This document shows, piece by piece, positions 1-8,089 of a DNA stretch of 8,168 nt. The stretch lies in assembly GCA_016296165.1 (NCBI GenBank), contig JAEDJV010000111.1, positions 1-8,168 of the forward strand, given 5' to 3'. Position numbers and translations under genes: made by a program. Numbering within the stretch: position 1 is the stretch's first letter; every line of letters begins with the position of its first letter. Below the pieces are notes generated by a model that was not told the DNA's origin, searched no databases, and was given only the letters and a program-made list of their open reading frames with translations. The DNA is from Oscillospiraceae bacterium (GTDB lineage Bacteria; Bacillota; Clostridia; Oscillospirales; Ruminococcaceae).

Positions 1-3000
1 CTCCGTTTATCTGTCTGGATATAAGGTTGATGCCCTGTACGTTCCAGATGTAATTTTCTGATTCTGTTTCAAATATTACTTTGTCATACTCATAAGTATA
101 ATAGTTTTTGGTGCTTGTGTCAATACCTTTTGATTTTACTTCCTTACTTGTTCGCAAGCCTTCTGCATTGTATTCGTTGGTTACTGTAAATTCAGAAGTT
201 TCTGATGATACAAGCTGGTTAAGTGCATTGTATGTGTTCTGTGTATTGAGTTTTTCCTTTTCTGAGCATGCTTTACCATTTTTGATAATATCGAATTCCT
301 TTACAAGGTTTCCGTTCTTATCATACTCATACTTTACTTCATCAGTCTTCTCATCACCTGTTGTTACTGTGTATCCAAAAAGAAGGTTACCTTCTCCGTA
401 AGTGTAGGCTTTGGTTGTTTTTACGCCATTTTCTATCGACTCTTCCTTAATTCTGTTTCCGGAATCGTCATAGCTGTATGTAATGTCTCTGTAGCTTTCT
501 TCGTTTCTGGTTTCCTTAGTTGATACCAGTCTTAAGAGATTATCGTACTTGTATTCTGTTTTACCATGCTCTACTCCGTCAAATATTTCTGTTTTACCTG
601 ACATCGTATTGTTGGTATAATATGTATACTCATACTTTTCAATTTCTTTGTACTTATCATCATCTGACTTTGCATCTTTGTTCAGAATAAAATTGGAGAG
701 AACCTTTACGTTGTTGTCATCATAATATTCATACGTAGATTTAGCACCGTTTGGATATACTATACTTGTCCTTCGGCCTTTATTGTCATAAGTGTATTCC
801 GTTTTCTTTGAATCATCTGCTCCTGCAGAAATATCAGTCGAATACACGTATTTAAGTCTGCCGAATTTATCATAAACATTTGATGAGCTTTCGCCGTTAT
901 CATAACGTGTAACTTCACAAAGAAGGTTATCTTCGGTAAACAGGTCATAAATGAACTCGCTGGTTACACTGTCTGTTGCTTCCTTCTTTGTAACTCGTCC
1001 GAGTTCATCATACGTTCTGGTAATTACATTTTCTTTTCCGTTTTCAGTTACTGATGATTTCAGAACATTTCCGTTCTTATCATAAGTATAGGATTTTGAT
1101 ATAACTACCTTGCCGTCAGTCTTAACTTCTTCCTTTGTGGTCAGACCCTGTGCATTATATGTGTACACTGTTTCATTTCCGGCCGGATCTACTGATTTTG
1201 ACAGTCTGCCGTCTGTGTTATAGAAAAACTTTTCAGTCTTTCCGTTTGAGTTTGTTTCCTTTATCTCATCAGAAGCTGTGTATTCATAAGTGACCTTGTT
1301 TTTACTGCCTGCAGTTTTTGAAGCAATATTTCCTTCTGCGTTATATGTGTATGAAGCAATTTCTGCTGGTGTTTCATCATTATTACCCGCTGATGAAACT
1401 TTCACAAGTCTGTCCATTACATCATAGTAATAGAATAATGAATTACCTTCGCCATCCTTCTTAATATAAACATTTCCGGCATAATCATATGTCAGTTCTT
1501 CTGTACATATACCTGCAAGAATTGTTTTTGTAAGCTGTCTGTCGGCATTATACTCAAATTCCTTCAGTACATATTCAGCATCATATGATTTTACCTGATC
1601 GCTGTTTTTATTGTACTCAATGAATTCGTACGGAACACCAAAGTCCGACTTCTGGATTACTCTTCCGAGGTCGTCATAGATATATGTTTTTTTACCTGTC
1701 TGAATATCATTAAGAACTGTTGTTTCCTCTGTAAGATTGCCATCAAGATCATATGTCATTCTGTCTTCAGAAACTTTGTCTTTTTCATATCTCTTTATGG
1801 TATTTACAAGTCTGCTAAGTTCATCATACTGGTATTCTGTCTTAAATCCATTTCCGTCATACTCATATCTGACATTTCCCTGTACATCATATGTCCATTT
1901 CAGAGTAACACTATCTGTAAGTTTATCAGCACTTAACTGATTATCAGCCACTCCTTCCGGTCGTTTTCCTGTTGTTTTTGAAATAAGTCTTCTTAGGTTG
2001 TCATATTTGTTGATTTCTACTATGCCTGAGCTGCGGATGATAACAGCGGCGTTGCCTTCATTGTCGTAAAGCGTTTTAATTTCGCTGTTTACAGCTTCGT
2101 TTTCATCATTTCTGTCAACTTCAGTTACTGATTTACTTTCAAAACCAAGGCTGTTGTATTCTGTATGTACTTTCTTCTTTCCAAGAGTTTCTTCAATAAC
2201 ATTACCATTAATATCTGTTTTCCATGTTTTCGTAGAAAGCAGTGGAGCTACTGAACCTACATCTTCTCCTTCTGAGCTGGAGATTTTCTGGGTGTATTCT
2301 GTTATGCCGTCTGTGTCTGCTACCTGTGAATATGATGTATTTGTTACAGCATACTTTACCGCCTCGGATGTTCCCTTGAGAACTTTTTCTTCTTTTACAT
2401 TTCCGAGTGCGTCATATTCATAGATTACATTATTTCTGTCACTTCCCGGATAACGTTCTGTCAGAACATTACCTGTTCCGCTGTAGGTATATGTTTTTCC
2501 TTTGGCATTATCAGAGCCATATTCTTCGCCGTCGATTTCTTTTATAAGATTATCATTTGCGTCATATTCAAATGCAGAAATAACGAATGAATCAGCAGCA
2601 GCGGTCATGCTTCCTTTCTCTTCATCAAGAGTATAAGTGCTACCGACAAATTCTTTTGTTTTCAGTCTTCCTGCATCATCATATGTGTACTTTGTATGAC
2701 CTGAAGCTGCTGCTATTGAATATGTTTTTGCTGAAAGCGGTTCTTCTGATGAAATACCTGCAAAGCTTTCAGGTGATGCTTCAGCAGTTAAAAGTCCTGC
2801 TCTGTTATATTCATAAGCAGTTACTGCATATTTGTCACCAACCTTATCGGCTGAAAGAATCAGATTATTTCTTGAATCATAACAGTACTCTGATTCTGAT
2901 TTAACACTGTCATCAAACTTAAGTACTTTCTTAGTAACACTACCTGCCCAGTTATAGCTCAGTGTTTCGGTTAATATACCTGTTTTACTGCCGTCATCTG

Positions 3001-6000
3001 ACGGAACATCATGCTGTATTGTTTCTGTCAGTCTTCCAAGATTATCATAACTGTATTCAGTTTTTGATCCGGACGGAGTAATTGTTTCCGTAAGATTACC
3101 GTTTCTGTCATAACTGTTCTTTGTAATCAGTTCTGTTTCTTCACCTGTACCTGCAGCACTTGCAATGAGGTCTGAACTTTTTACTACGTTCTTTACGGTT
3201 ACTGTTTTTCCAAGGTAATTATTTATGTAAACTGTTTTGATATTACCTGACTGTTCAGTAACTGTGTTGTTTGTAAAATCATATTCTCTGGACGTCCGGA
3301 CTGCGAAAGCTGCTGAAGATATATCTGTTATTGAAATTTTGCCAGTGTATGTGCTTTCAGTAAGTATGTTTCCGTGTTCGTCATATTCATATCTGGTTAC
3401 ATTTGCTTTAGCATTTTCGGTCCACTCAGGTGAATCCGGATTAATCTCCTGTGCATCAAGGTAAACAATCTCGTATTCAGGGAGACCGTCCAGAGTATAG
3501 ATACTTTTACTGATGAAATAGCTTTTGCCTGGTTTATAACCTGTTAATGTTGTTTCAAGCATTCCTCGGTCATTGTAGAAATACAGTATATCTGATACAC
3601 ATTTTGATTCATCAGATTTATCAAATACCCGCTCTCTCTTTAAATTTCCATCGGCATAGTATTCTTTTTCAGTTTTTCTGAAAGGGTTTTCAGATACTGT
3701 TTCTCTGCCGGCATAATCAAGATCTGTTGTAGTTTCAAGCTTGTTTTCTCCGTTTATGTATTCAGTATGTTTCAGCTTTGAAGATTTGTACGGAGTAGAA
3801 TTTTCACCGCCATTTTCATATGTGTACTCTTCAAGAATAAGATCATTACATTTTTTCTCTTTTATTCTGTTAAGTCCATCATATGCAAATTCATATACTG
3901 CTCCACCTGGTTCAGTCTGTCTGGAAAGGTTACCGTTCTTATCATATTCGTAATGTGTGGTATTACCTTCTGCGTCTGTTTCTTCAATGAGGAGGCCGGA
4001 CTTGCTGTATTTGTATGTATGACAATTTTCCGTTAATATATCAGCTTCTGAAGCTTTATTGGCATATACTTCAGGACTGACTTCCTTAATCTTTCTTCCG
4101 TGAGCATCATACATGTATAGTGATGTACTCTTATCGTCCGGACCAGACGATATAGTTGACTTTACGAGGTTAAGGGTTTTGTCAAAGTATGAAATTTCAA
4201 TGATTCCTTCAGGATTCAGCTTAGCCTGAACGTAGAATATACATTTTTCATAGTCATTGGCTGGCTTTTCTATGATAGCATCCTTACCGTTCAAAGTAAC
4301 TTTCTGCTCCTCACCAAAAGGTCCGTAACTATGTGTATAGTATGTAGTTCTGTTTCCTGTTGTTTCGCTTATCAGCTGACCTCTTTCATCATATGAATAT
4401 GTCGTTGTTATCTTAGCTGAACTGCTTCTGCTTACTTCTTTTGAGGCTATAAGTCCCTTAACGGTTGAATTTTCTACATAAGTATATTTTTCTGTACTTC
4501 CGGAATCACCGTATTCAACTGATTTTAGAGCACCGTCTTCGTAATAGCTGTATTTCGTGGATGATATAACGTTGCTGCCAGCATCGTAAAGTATTTCTGA
4601 CAACAAATTATTATAGTTGGTATCGTTGGTATCGTAATAGTTGGTATCGTAGGTGTAGACAGTAAAACTTCCATCCGGATTTGTCTTATTTATGACATTT
4701 CCTCGTTCATCTTTTTCGATTACAGTTTCCTGTCCGTTTGAATCCTTAACAGTTTCACTTGTCGGATACTGACCTTTTAAGATGGTTTTTATGTATGTTT
4801 TTTTATACCACTCATCGCTGTCCTTCATGCCTGTAACATTAACATAATCGCCGTTGTACTTAATTTCATACTTGTATGACGTTATACCGTTTACAGCATC
4901 AAGGACAGATACTGGTCGTTTTTCTGAAAGGCTGTACTGAGTAATGGTTTCATTTCCGGATGGGTCAACGACCATTCTTCTGAGATTTCCGGCTATACCC
5001 TGAACCTCATTGTTTTCGTCCATGTAGACATCTTCATAATAATTATAGCTTATATTTCCGTCTGCATCTGTGTATTTATGGATTCTGTCAGACTTGTCAT
5101 ATTCAACTTCACAGAATGAATTACCGTTTTCAGTGATTTTAGTTATGCTGTGGTTGTTGTAAATATATTCGGTCTTAAGTCCGGATGTATCTGTTACACT
5201 TTTAAGGTCATCGTTTTCTAATTCATAATATACTGTTCTTCCATGACCGTCAGTTGCTGTAACTTTATTGTTATCCTTGGTAATAGTTATTTTTTCACCG
5301 GAATTATTTGTGATTTCAGTTTTATCTGATGAATGTTTTATGGTTATTTTATTACCGTATCGGTCTTCTACAGACGTGTTTCTGAATATATCACCATCTA
5401 AAGTGTAAGTATATACAATCTTATCCTTTGTAGTTAATGTACAGTTTTTTTCGTCTGTGAAAGAGAAATCATCATATGTCCCAAAATTTCCTTTGTATTT
5501 CCCTTCTTCGTTTTTGGTAAAATATCCTTTTATTCCATCAGGGTATGTTATTTCAACCGCATCTGTTGTAACCAGTTCTACATAGCCTGATGATACATAC
5601 CAGTTTCCGCCTGATAATTTATACCACGTTTTGCCATTGTAATCTTTTTTACTGCCTTCGATGTCTATTTCAAAAACTGTTCCTTTTTCAAGACCGCCAA
5701 TTATGTTGCCCCAAGGGTTATCACGAACGTTAAGATATGTCGCAGTTACAGTACCTTTGTTATTACTTAGTTTTTTTACAGAACTTTCAAAGTTAAATTT
5801 CCATCCGCAACCTAAAAATTCGCTCTTTTCATCTTTGAACTGAGAATTATACACACGATCAAGTGATAACTTCTGAACCGGACTATTGAATACAAGATCA
5901 GTCTTTTCCTGAGTAAAGTCTCCGTTTAGGCCTTTTGAGTTGCCCTTAAACCTTGCTCCACGGACGTTTTCAGGCATAAACTGTTCAAATACATCAGTAA

Positions 6001-8089
6001 CATCCGGTGTTTCGCCTCCGGCTATGAACAACGAATTGTATGCTACTGCTGAACCAAAGTAACCTCTTGGAACTGATGTACTGATGTTCTTTTCTCCATC
6101 ATTCAGATAAACCCATTCAGTACCATCATAACCTTCGGTTGTGTCAGTGTATACTGATCCACTTTCGTTATCAGCTGTAACACCTCCGACTGCGTAGAGC
6201 TTTCCCATTATGAACGCTAATCCAAAGCCTTTTCTCGGAGTATTAAGATCACCTTTGTCTATCCATTTTCCACTCTCAAAATCATAGAATTCAACGCTTT
6301 TCAGTATACCACTGCTGTTTTCACCGCCTGCTGCTGCAAGATAAACCTTATTTCCGTCAAAATACAGAGAAGCACCGAAATCTTTTCTTGCAGTCTTCAT
6401 TGGTTCTGATACTTCAGCAGTCTTACTGACAGGATCAAAAATCTCAAGAGTGCTAAGTATTTCGCCATCAGCAGATTCACCGCCAATAATGTATACCTTT
6501 CCGTTATAGTATACGGCTTCATGCGATTTACGTGCAATAAGTGAATTATCTCCGATTAAATTTACATTCTCAATACCTTTAGATGTTATAAGTTCTATGC
6601 TGTTAAGAACTCTGCTTCCATCATACCCGCCAAATACATATATATTATCTTCGACAGCAGTCGCTGCAAAATCTGTCCTTTTCGTATTAAGATATCCCGC
6701 AGTCTGCCATGTATTTGATTCGAAACTATACTGGCTTACTTCACTCAGTATTTTTTTATTTGCGTCTACACCACCAATTGCATAAATATCGCCGCCCGCA
6801 TCTACCAGCTCAAAGTGTGAAGCTGGTGCGTTCAGTGATTTTCTGATTCGGTAAGGTTTGCCATCAGTGTTTTTATAGAACTCATCATACGTCTGGATTA
6901 AATTTTCATATACTCTCTCACTGCTTAAATCATTTTTAAAATCATATTCATAAAATGGTTTTGTAATTTCAAGAGTATCAAACTGTGCACCTCTTGAAAT
7001 AACACTTTTATCCGGGTTTATTCTGGTTGAAGTTTCAAAAAACACGGACTGTCTTCCGTCACCGTTTAATATAACTTTATGACCAGAATTTGCAAATCTG
7101 AAGTTATCAGCATTACCCTGCTGAGCGAAATCACCTTTTATTTCAAGAACACCGTTTTTAAAATCATTTGCTCCGTTACTGCTTACAGTAAAATCACCAT
7201 TTACAATAACCCTCGTGTCCGCCTGGTTCATTTTAAAAACCGAATTATCCTTCAGTGTCATGTTTCCTAAAACGGAAAGTTTGGCATGCTGATCAATTAA
7301 CTCATATGTTCCTCCAGACTGAATGTAATTACCTTCTACAATCATTCTCTGACCAAATGTTTTTAAAGTTCCTCCGGTTTGAGTATAATCACCCTTTATC
7401 CTGAGAGTAACATTCTTTTGGTTATTATTAGTGATTCCCACATCTCCATTTTCGATACACAATCCATTGTGTACTATGAGTTCACTCAAGCCTGTTTCAC
7501 TACCAAACAAAGTAATTTTGTTTGATATTTTCACAGGAACAGGATTGGTTGTATAATTACCGTTTTCGTCCTTCTCATATGAAATAATACCGTTTCCGTT
7601 ATCAATGTAGTTTTCAAAATTAAGACTGTTTATGAAAACTAACGGTTTGTCTGACTTATTTCGATTAACAAGTCTGTAAATTTGTCGGTTTGTATCTATA
7701 ATTTGCTGTTTTTCACCAATGAGAACTATAGTACCATTACCCTCATTAATACTTTCTCCATTATCTATTAAATCTCCTCCTAATAAGACTGGCGAATTTG
7801 AACACTTTAATTTACCGTTTATAATCAGATTACCCCTTACAATAATCCTGATTTCAGATTCTGAAACGTTCAGACATGCACGGGATTCTATAGTTAGATT
7901 TCCTTTTATTTCTACTACAGTATTCTGTTTAATATTTATATCCGATCCTGATTTAATAGTTGCATTTCCACTTATTTGTGTGTTACCTTTTATTGAATCA
8001 ATTTCTGTATCTCCGGTTATTACGGTTTCAAAAATGACATCAGATGTATTATCAGAATATATATCTGAATTGTAACTGTTCAGGACCAC
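1..8089 (-). CDS. Giant RHS/YD-repeat protein with solenoid, Kelch and SH3 domains; partial at its 3' end, 5' end uncertain
   Basis: One reverse frame is open for 2,696 codons from the GTG at 8087-8089 to the window edge; base 1 is the first base of the next codon, which begins with G. I translated every codon and found no stop. Domains in order are a Gly-Asp/Gly-Asn solenoid (about residues 24-375), six Kelch repeats (415-705), an RHS N-terminal domain with an inserted SH3 domain (715-905), and YD repeats (906-2696). Known RHS/WapA-type proteins form a hollow YD shell around a C-terminal toxin or effector and act at the cell surface or in contact-dependent competition; that role here is inference. 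The C-terminal tip is outside the window. The start is doubtful: an in-frame TAG lies directly upstream, there is no ATG before codon 249 (7343-7345), no signal peptide, and only a weak CAGG nine bases before the GTG. The gene may therefore be 5'-truncated. It could also be a non-toxic surface adhesin. Confidence 0.93.
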   Translation of the reverse strand, partial: MVLNSYNSDIYSDNTSDVIFETVITGDTEIDSIKGNTQISGNATIKSGSDINIKQNTVVEIKGNLTIESRACLNVSESEIRIIVRGNLIINGKLKCSNSPVLLGGDLIDNGESINEGNGTIVLIGEKQQIIDTNRQIYRLVNRNKSDKPLVFINSLNFENYIDNGNGIISYEKDENGNYTTNPVPVKISNKITLFGSETGLSELIVHNGLCIENGDVGITNNNQKNVTLRIKGDYTQTGGTLKTFGQRMIVEGNYIQSGGTYELIDQHAKLSVLGNMTLKDNSVFKMNQADTRVIVNGDFTVSSNGANDFKNGVLEIKGDFAQQGNADNFRFANSGHKVILNGDGRQSVFFETSTRINPDKSVISRGAQFDTLEITKPFYEYDFKNDLSSERVYENLIQTYDEFYKNTDGKPYRIRKSLNAPASHFELVDAGGDIYAIGGVDANKKILSEVSQYSFESNTWQTAGYLNTKRTDFAATAVEDNIYVFGGYDGSRVLNSIELITSKGIENVNLIGDNSLIARKSHEAVYYNGKVYIIGGESADGEILSTLEIFDPVSKTAEVSEPMKTARKDFGASLYFDGNKVYLAAAGGENSSGILKSVEFYDFESGKWIDKGDLNTPRKGFGLAFIMGKLYAVGGVTADNESGSVYTDTTEGYDGTEWVYLNDGEKNISTSVPRGYFGSAVAYNSLFIAGGETPDVTDVFEQFMPENVRGARFKGNSKGLNGDFTQEKTDLVFNSPVQKLSLDRVYNSQFKDEKSEFLGCGWKFNFESSVKKLSNNKGTVTATYLNVRDNPWGNIIGGLEKGTVFEIDIEGSKKDYNGKTWYKLSGGNWYVSSGYVELVTTDAVEITYPDGIKGYFTKNEEGKYKGNFGTYDDFSFTDEKNCTLTTKDKIVYTYTLDGDIFRNTSVEDRYGNKITIKHSSDKTEITNNSGEKITITKDNNKVTATDGHGRTVYYELENDDLKSVTDTSGLKTEYIYNNHSITKITENGNSFCEVEYDKSDRIHKYTDADGNISYNYYEDVYMDENNEVQGIAGNLRRMVVDPSGNETITQYSLSEKRPVSVLDAVNGITSYKYEIKYNGDYVNVTGMKDSDEWYKKTYIKTILKGQYPTSETVKDSNGQETVIEKDERGNVINKTNPDGSFTVYTYDTNYYDTNDTNYNNLLSEILYDAGSNVISSTKYSYYEDGALKSVEYGDSGSTEKYTYVENSTVKGLIASKEVSRSSSAKITTTYSYDERGQLISETTGNRTTYYTHSYGPFGEEQKVTLNGKDAIIEKPANDYEKCIFYVQAKLNPEGIIEISYFDKTLNLVKSTISSGPDDKSTSLYMYDAHGRKIKEVSPEVYANKASEADILTENCHTYKYSKSGLLIEETDAEGNTTHYEYDKNGNLSRQTEPGGAVYEFAYDGLNRIKEKKCNDLILEEYTYENGGENSTPYKSSKLKHTEYINGENKLETTTDLDYAGRETVSENPFRKTEKEYYADGNLKRERVFDKSDESKCVSDILYFYNDRGMLETTLTGYKPGKSYFISKSIYTLDGLPEYEIVYLDAQEINPDSPEWTENAKANVTRYEYDEHGNILTESTYTGKISITDISSAAFAVRTSREYDFTNNTVTEQSGNIKTVYINNYLGKTVTVKNVVKSSDLIASAAGTGEETELITKNSYDRNGNLTETITPSGSKTEYSYDNLGRLTETIQHDVPSDDGSKTGILTETLSYNWAGSVTKKVLKFDDSVKSESEYCYDSRNNLILSADKVGDKYAVTAYEYNRAGLLTAEASPESFAGISSEEPLSAKTYSIAAASGHTKYTYDDAGRLKTKEFVGSTYTLDEEKGSMTAAADSFVISAFEYDANDNLIKEIDGEEYGSDNAKGKTYTYSGTGNVLTERYPGSDRNNVIYEYDALGNVKEEKVLKGTSEAVKYAVTNTSYSQVADTDGITEYTQKISSSEGEDVGSVAPLLSTKTWKTDINGNVIEETLGKKKVHTEYNSLGFESKSVTEVDRNDENEAVNSEIKTLYDNEGNAAVIIRSSGIVEINKYDNLRRLISKTTGKRPEGVADNQLSADKLTDSVTLKWTYDVQGNVRYEYDGNGFKTEYQYDELSRLVNTIKRYEKDKVSEDRMTYDLDGNLTEETTVLNDIQTGKKTYIYDDLGRVIQKSDFGVPYEFIEYNKNSDQVKSYDAEYVLKEFEYNADRQLTKTILAGICTEELTYDYAGNVYIKKDGEGNSLFYYYDVMDRLVKVSSAGNNDETPAEIASYTYNAEGNIASKTAGSKNKVTYEYTASDEIKETNSNGKTEKFFYNTDGRLSKSVDPAGNETVYTYNAQGLTTKEEVKTDGKVVISKSYTYDKNGNVLKSSVTENGKENVITRTYDELGRVTKKEATDSVTSEFIYDLFTEDNLLCEVTRYDNGESSSNVYDKFGRLKYVYSTDISAGADDSKKTEYTYDNKGRRTSIVYPNGAKSTYEYYDDNNVKVLSNFILNKDAKSDDDKYKEIEKYEYTYYTNNTMSGKTEIFDGVEHGKTEYKYDNLLRLVSTKETRNEESYRDITYSYDDSGNRIKEESIENGVKTTKAYTYGEGNLLFGYTVTTGDEKTDEVKYEYDKNGNLVKEFDIIKNGKACSEKEKLNTQNTYNALNQLVSSETSEFTVTNEYNAEGLRTSKEVKSKGIDTSTKNYYTYEYDKVIFETESENYIWNVQGINLISRQING
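2..5374 (-). other. YD-repeat (RHS) shell tract of about 1,790 residues, open at the window edge
   Basis: From about residue 906 to 2696 the sequence is made of YD repeats: an aromatic-x-Tyr-Asp strand, Gly-Arg or Gly-Asn, a hydrophobic residue, then a Thr/Lys-Glu strand. Clear examples are YEYDKNGNLSRQTE (starts at residue 1380), YSYDNLGRLTET (1679) and YEYDKNGNLVKE (2587). By eye there are at least 40 units, many with degenerate Tyr-Asn or Tyr-Ser forms. Longer linkers rich in Ser, Glu, Asp and Lys lie between some units. In known structures YD repeats wind into a hollow beta-sheet shell enclosing a C-terminal cargo. The last residues, ENYIWNVQGINLISRQING, resemble the start of the conserved end of the RHS core, so the shell is nearly complete here. 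No aspartyl-protease cleavage motif (such as D-P-x-G) is reached before the edge. Confidence 0.95.
4617..4649 (-). repeat. Nine-base in-frame direct repeat (Asp-Thr-Asn)
   Basis: The nine bases ttggtatcg occur three times on the + strand, at 4617-4625, 4626-4634 and 4641-4649. The first two are directly adjacent and the third follows six bases later. In the protein this gives YDTNYYDTNDTNY. The unit is a multiple of three, so gain or loss of copies would keep the frame open. It is probably a local slippage product inside a YD linker. Confidence 0.85.
5375..5932 (-). other. RHS N-terminal (shell-opening) domain, interrupted by an SH3 insert
   Basis: Residues about 720-905 match the pattern that opens the RHS part in many bacterial YD proteins. 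It begins with a phrase of the type D-R-V-Y-N-S (about 744-749), followed by G-C-G-W-K-F-N-F, with its Trp at 763. Later come an I-T-Y-P-D-G stretch (847-852), a hydrophobic strand with Phe-Thr-Lys, LTTKDKIVYTY, and D-R-Y-G-N-K-I-T-I from residue 909, which leads into the first YD units. In relatives known to me the G-x-G-W strand is followed fairly directly by the x-Y-P-D-G strand. Here about 80 residues separate them, and an SH3 domain fills most of that gap. The domain probably forms the first turn of the shell. Confidence 0.75.
5570..5755 (-). other. Bacterial SH3 (SH3b) domain (protein domain)
   Basis: Residues 779-840 read as a bacterial SH3 domain. They open with GTVTATYLNVRDNPWGNIIG, which carries the family's typical Leu-Asn-Val-Arg and Pro residues. 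GGLEKGTVFEID follows, with the conserved Leu-x-Lys-Gly turn, then KTWYKLSGGNWYVSSGYVEL, which carries the W-Y-K-L strand and the closing G-Y-V strand. In Gram-positive bacteria such domains usually bind peptidoglycan or other cell-wall parts, so this one could hold the protein at the wall. It sits inside the RHS N-terminal domain rather than at a protein end. Confidence 0.88.
5975..6847 (-). other. Six Kelch repeats, probable six-bladed beta-propeller (protein domain)
   Basis: Six copies of the Kelch core, a hydrophobic strand containing Tyr or Phe and ending in Gly-Gly, are visible: DIYAIGG, NIYVFGG, KVYIIGG, KVYLAAAGG, KLYAVGG and SLFIAGG. The Gly-Gly pairs are at residues 439-440, 487-488, 536-537, 588-589, 635-636 and 691-692. 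The spacing of 47-56 residues matches the usual Kelch length. Between them are the expected aromatic strand residues, such as NTWQT and GKWID, and the Arg-Lys-x-Phe/His stretches found before the next blade. Six blades are enough to close a propeller. The fourth repeat is slightly irregular, with three alanines before Gly-Gly. In the protein it lies directly before the RHS part, where Tc-toxin B subunits and teneurins also carry a propeller; its role as a plug or binding face is inference. Confidence 0.88.
6965..8020 (-). other. N-terminal beta-solenoid-like region, two solenoid-plus-cap modules (protein domain)
   Basis: Residues about 24-375 are built from short beta-strand-like stretches each followed by Gly-Asp or Gly-Asn, as in IKGNLTIES, VRGNLIING, IKGDYTQTGG, VEGNYIQSGG and VNGDFTV. 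The Gly of the doublet falls at residues 41, 63, 86 and 105 in the first block, and at 233, 253, 275, 298, 319 and 343 in the second, a period of 19-24 residues. That period fits one coil of a right-handed beta-helix. Each block is followed by a similar segment, GTIVLIGEKQQI (119-130) and HKVILNGDGRQSVFF (337-351), and then a strand with a Leu-Val or Leu-Glu-Ile core. Such regions are usual in extracellular adhesins and in the N-termini of large clostridial YD proteins. The likely role is a stalk or a surface-binding part. No catalytic motif was seen. Confidence 0.7.

Noticed and set aside
760..948. A 62-codon minus-strand open frame
   Set aside because: It overlaps the YD tract in another frame of the same strand and shows no domain or ribosome-binding site.
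108..3953. Several + strand open frames of 67-105 codons, rich in Ser, Tyr and Phe, some with signal-like hydrophobic stretches
   Set aside because: They are antisense to the YD repeats. The repeated Tyr-Asp codons of the minus strand read as Ser-Tyr-Ser on the other strand, which explains both the composition and the lack of stops.
2..5374. The regular tcatactcata-like spacing as a tandem DNA repeat or CRISPR array
   Set aside because: The similarity follows the codons of the YD motif and is not exact between units; there are no constant repeats with unique spacers.
7719..8075. A + strand open frame of 118 codons, the longest on that strand
   Set aside because: It lies wholly opposite the solenoid coding part of the giant gene. 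Its protein is a low-complexity mix of Ile, Ser, Phe and Pro with no recognisable domain, as expected of an antisense shadow.
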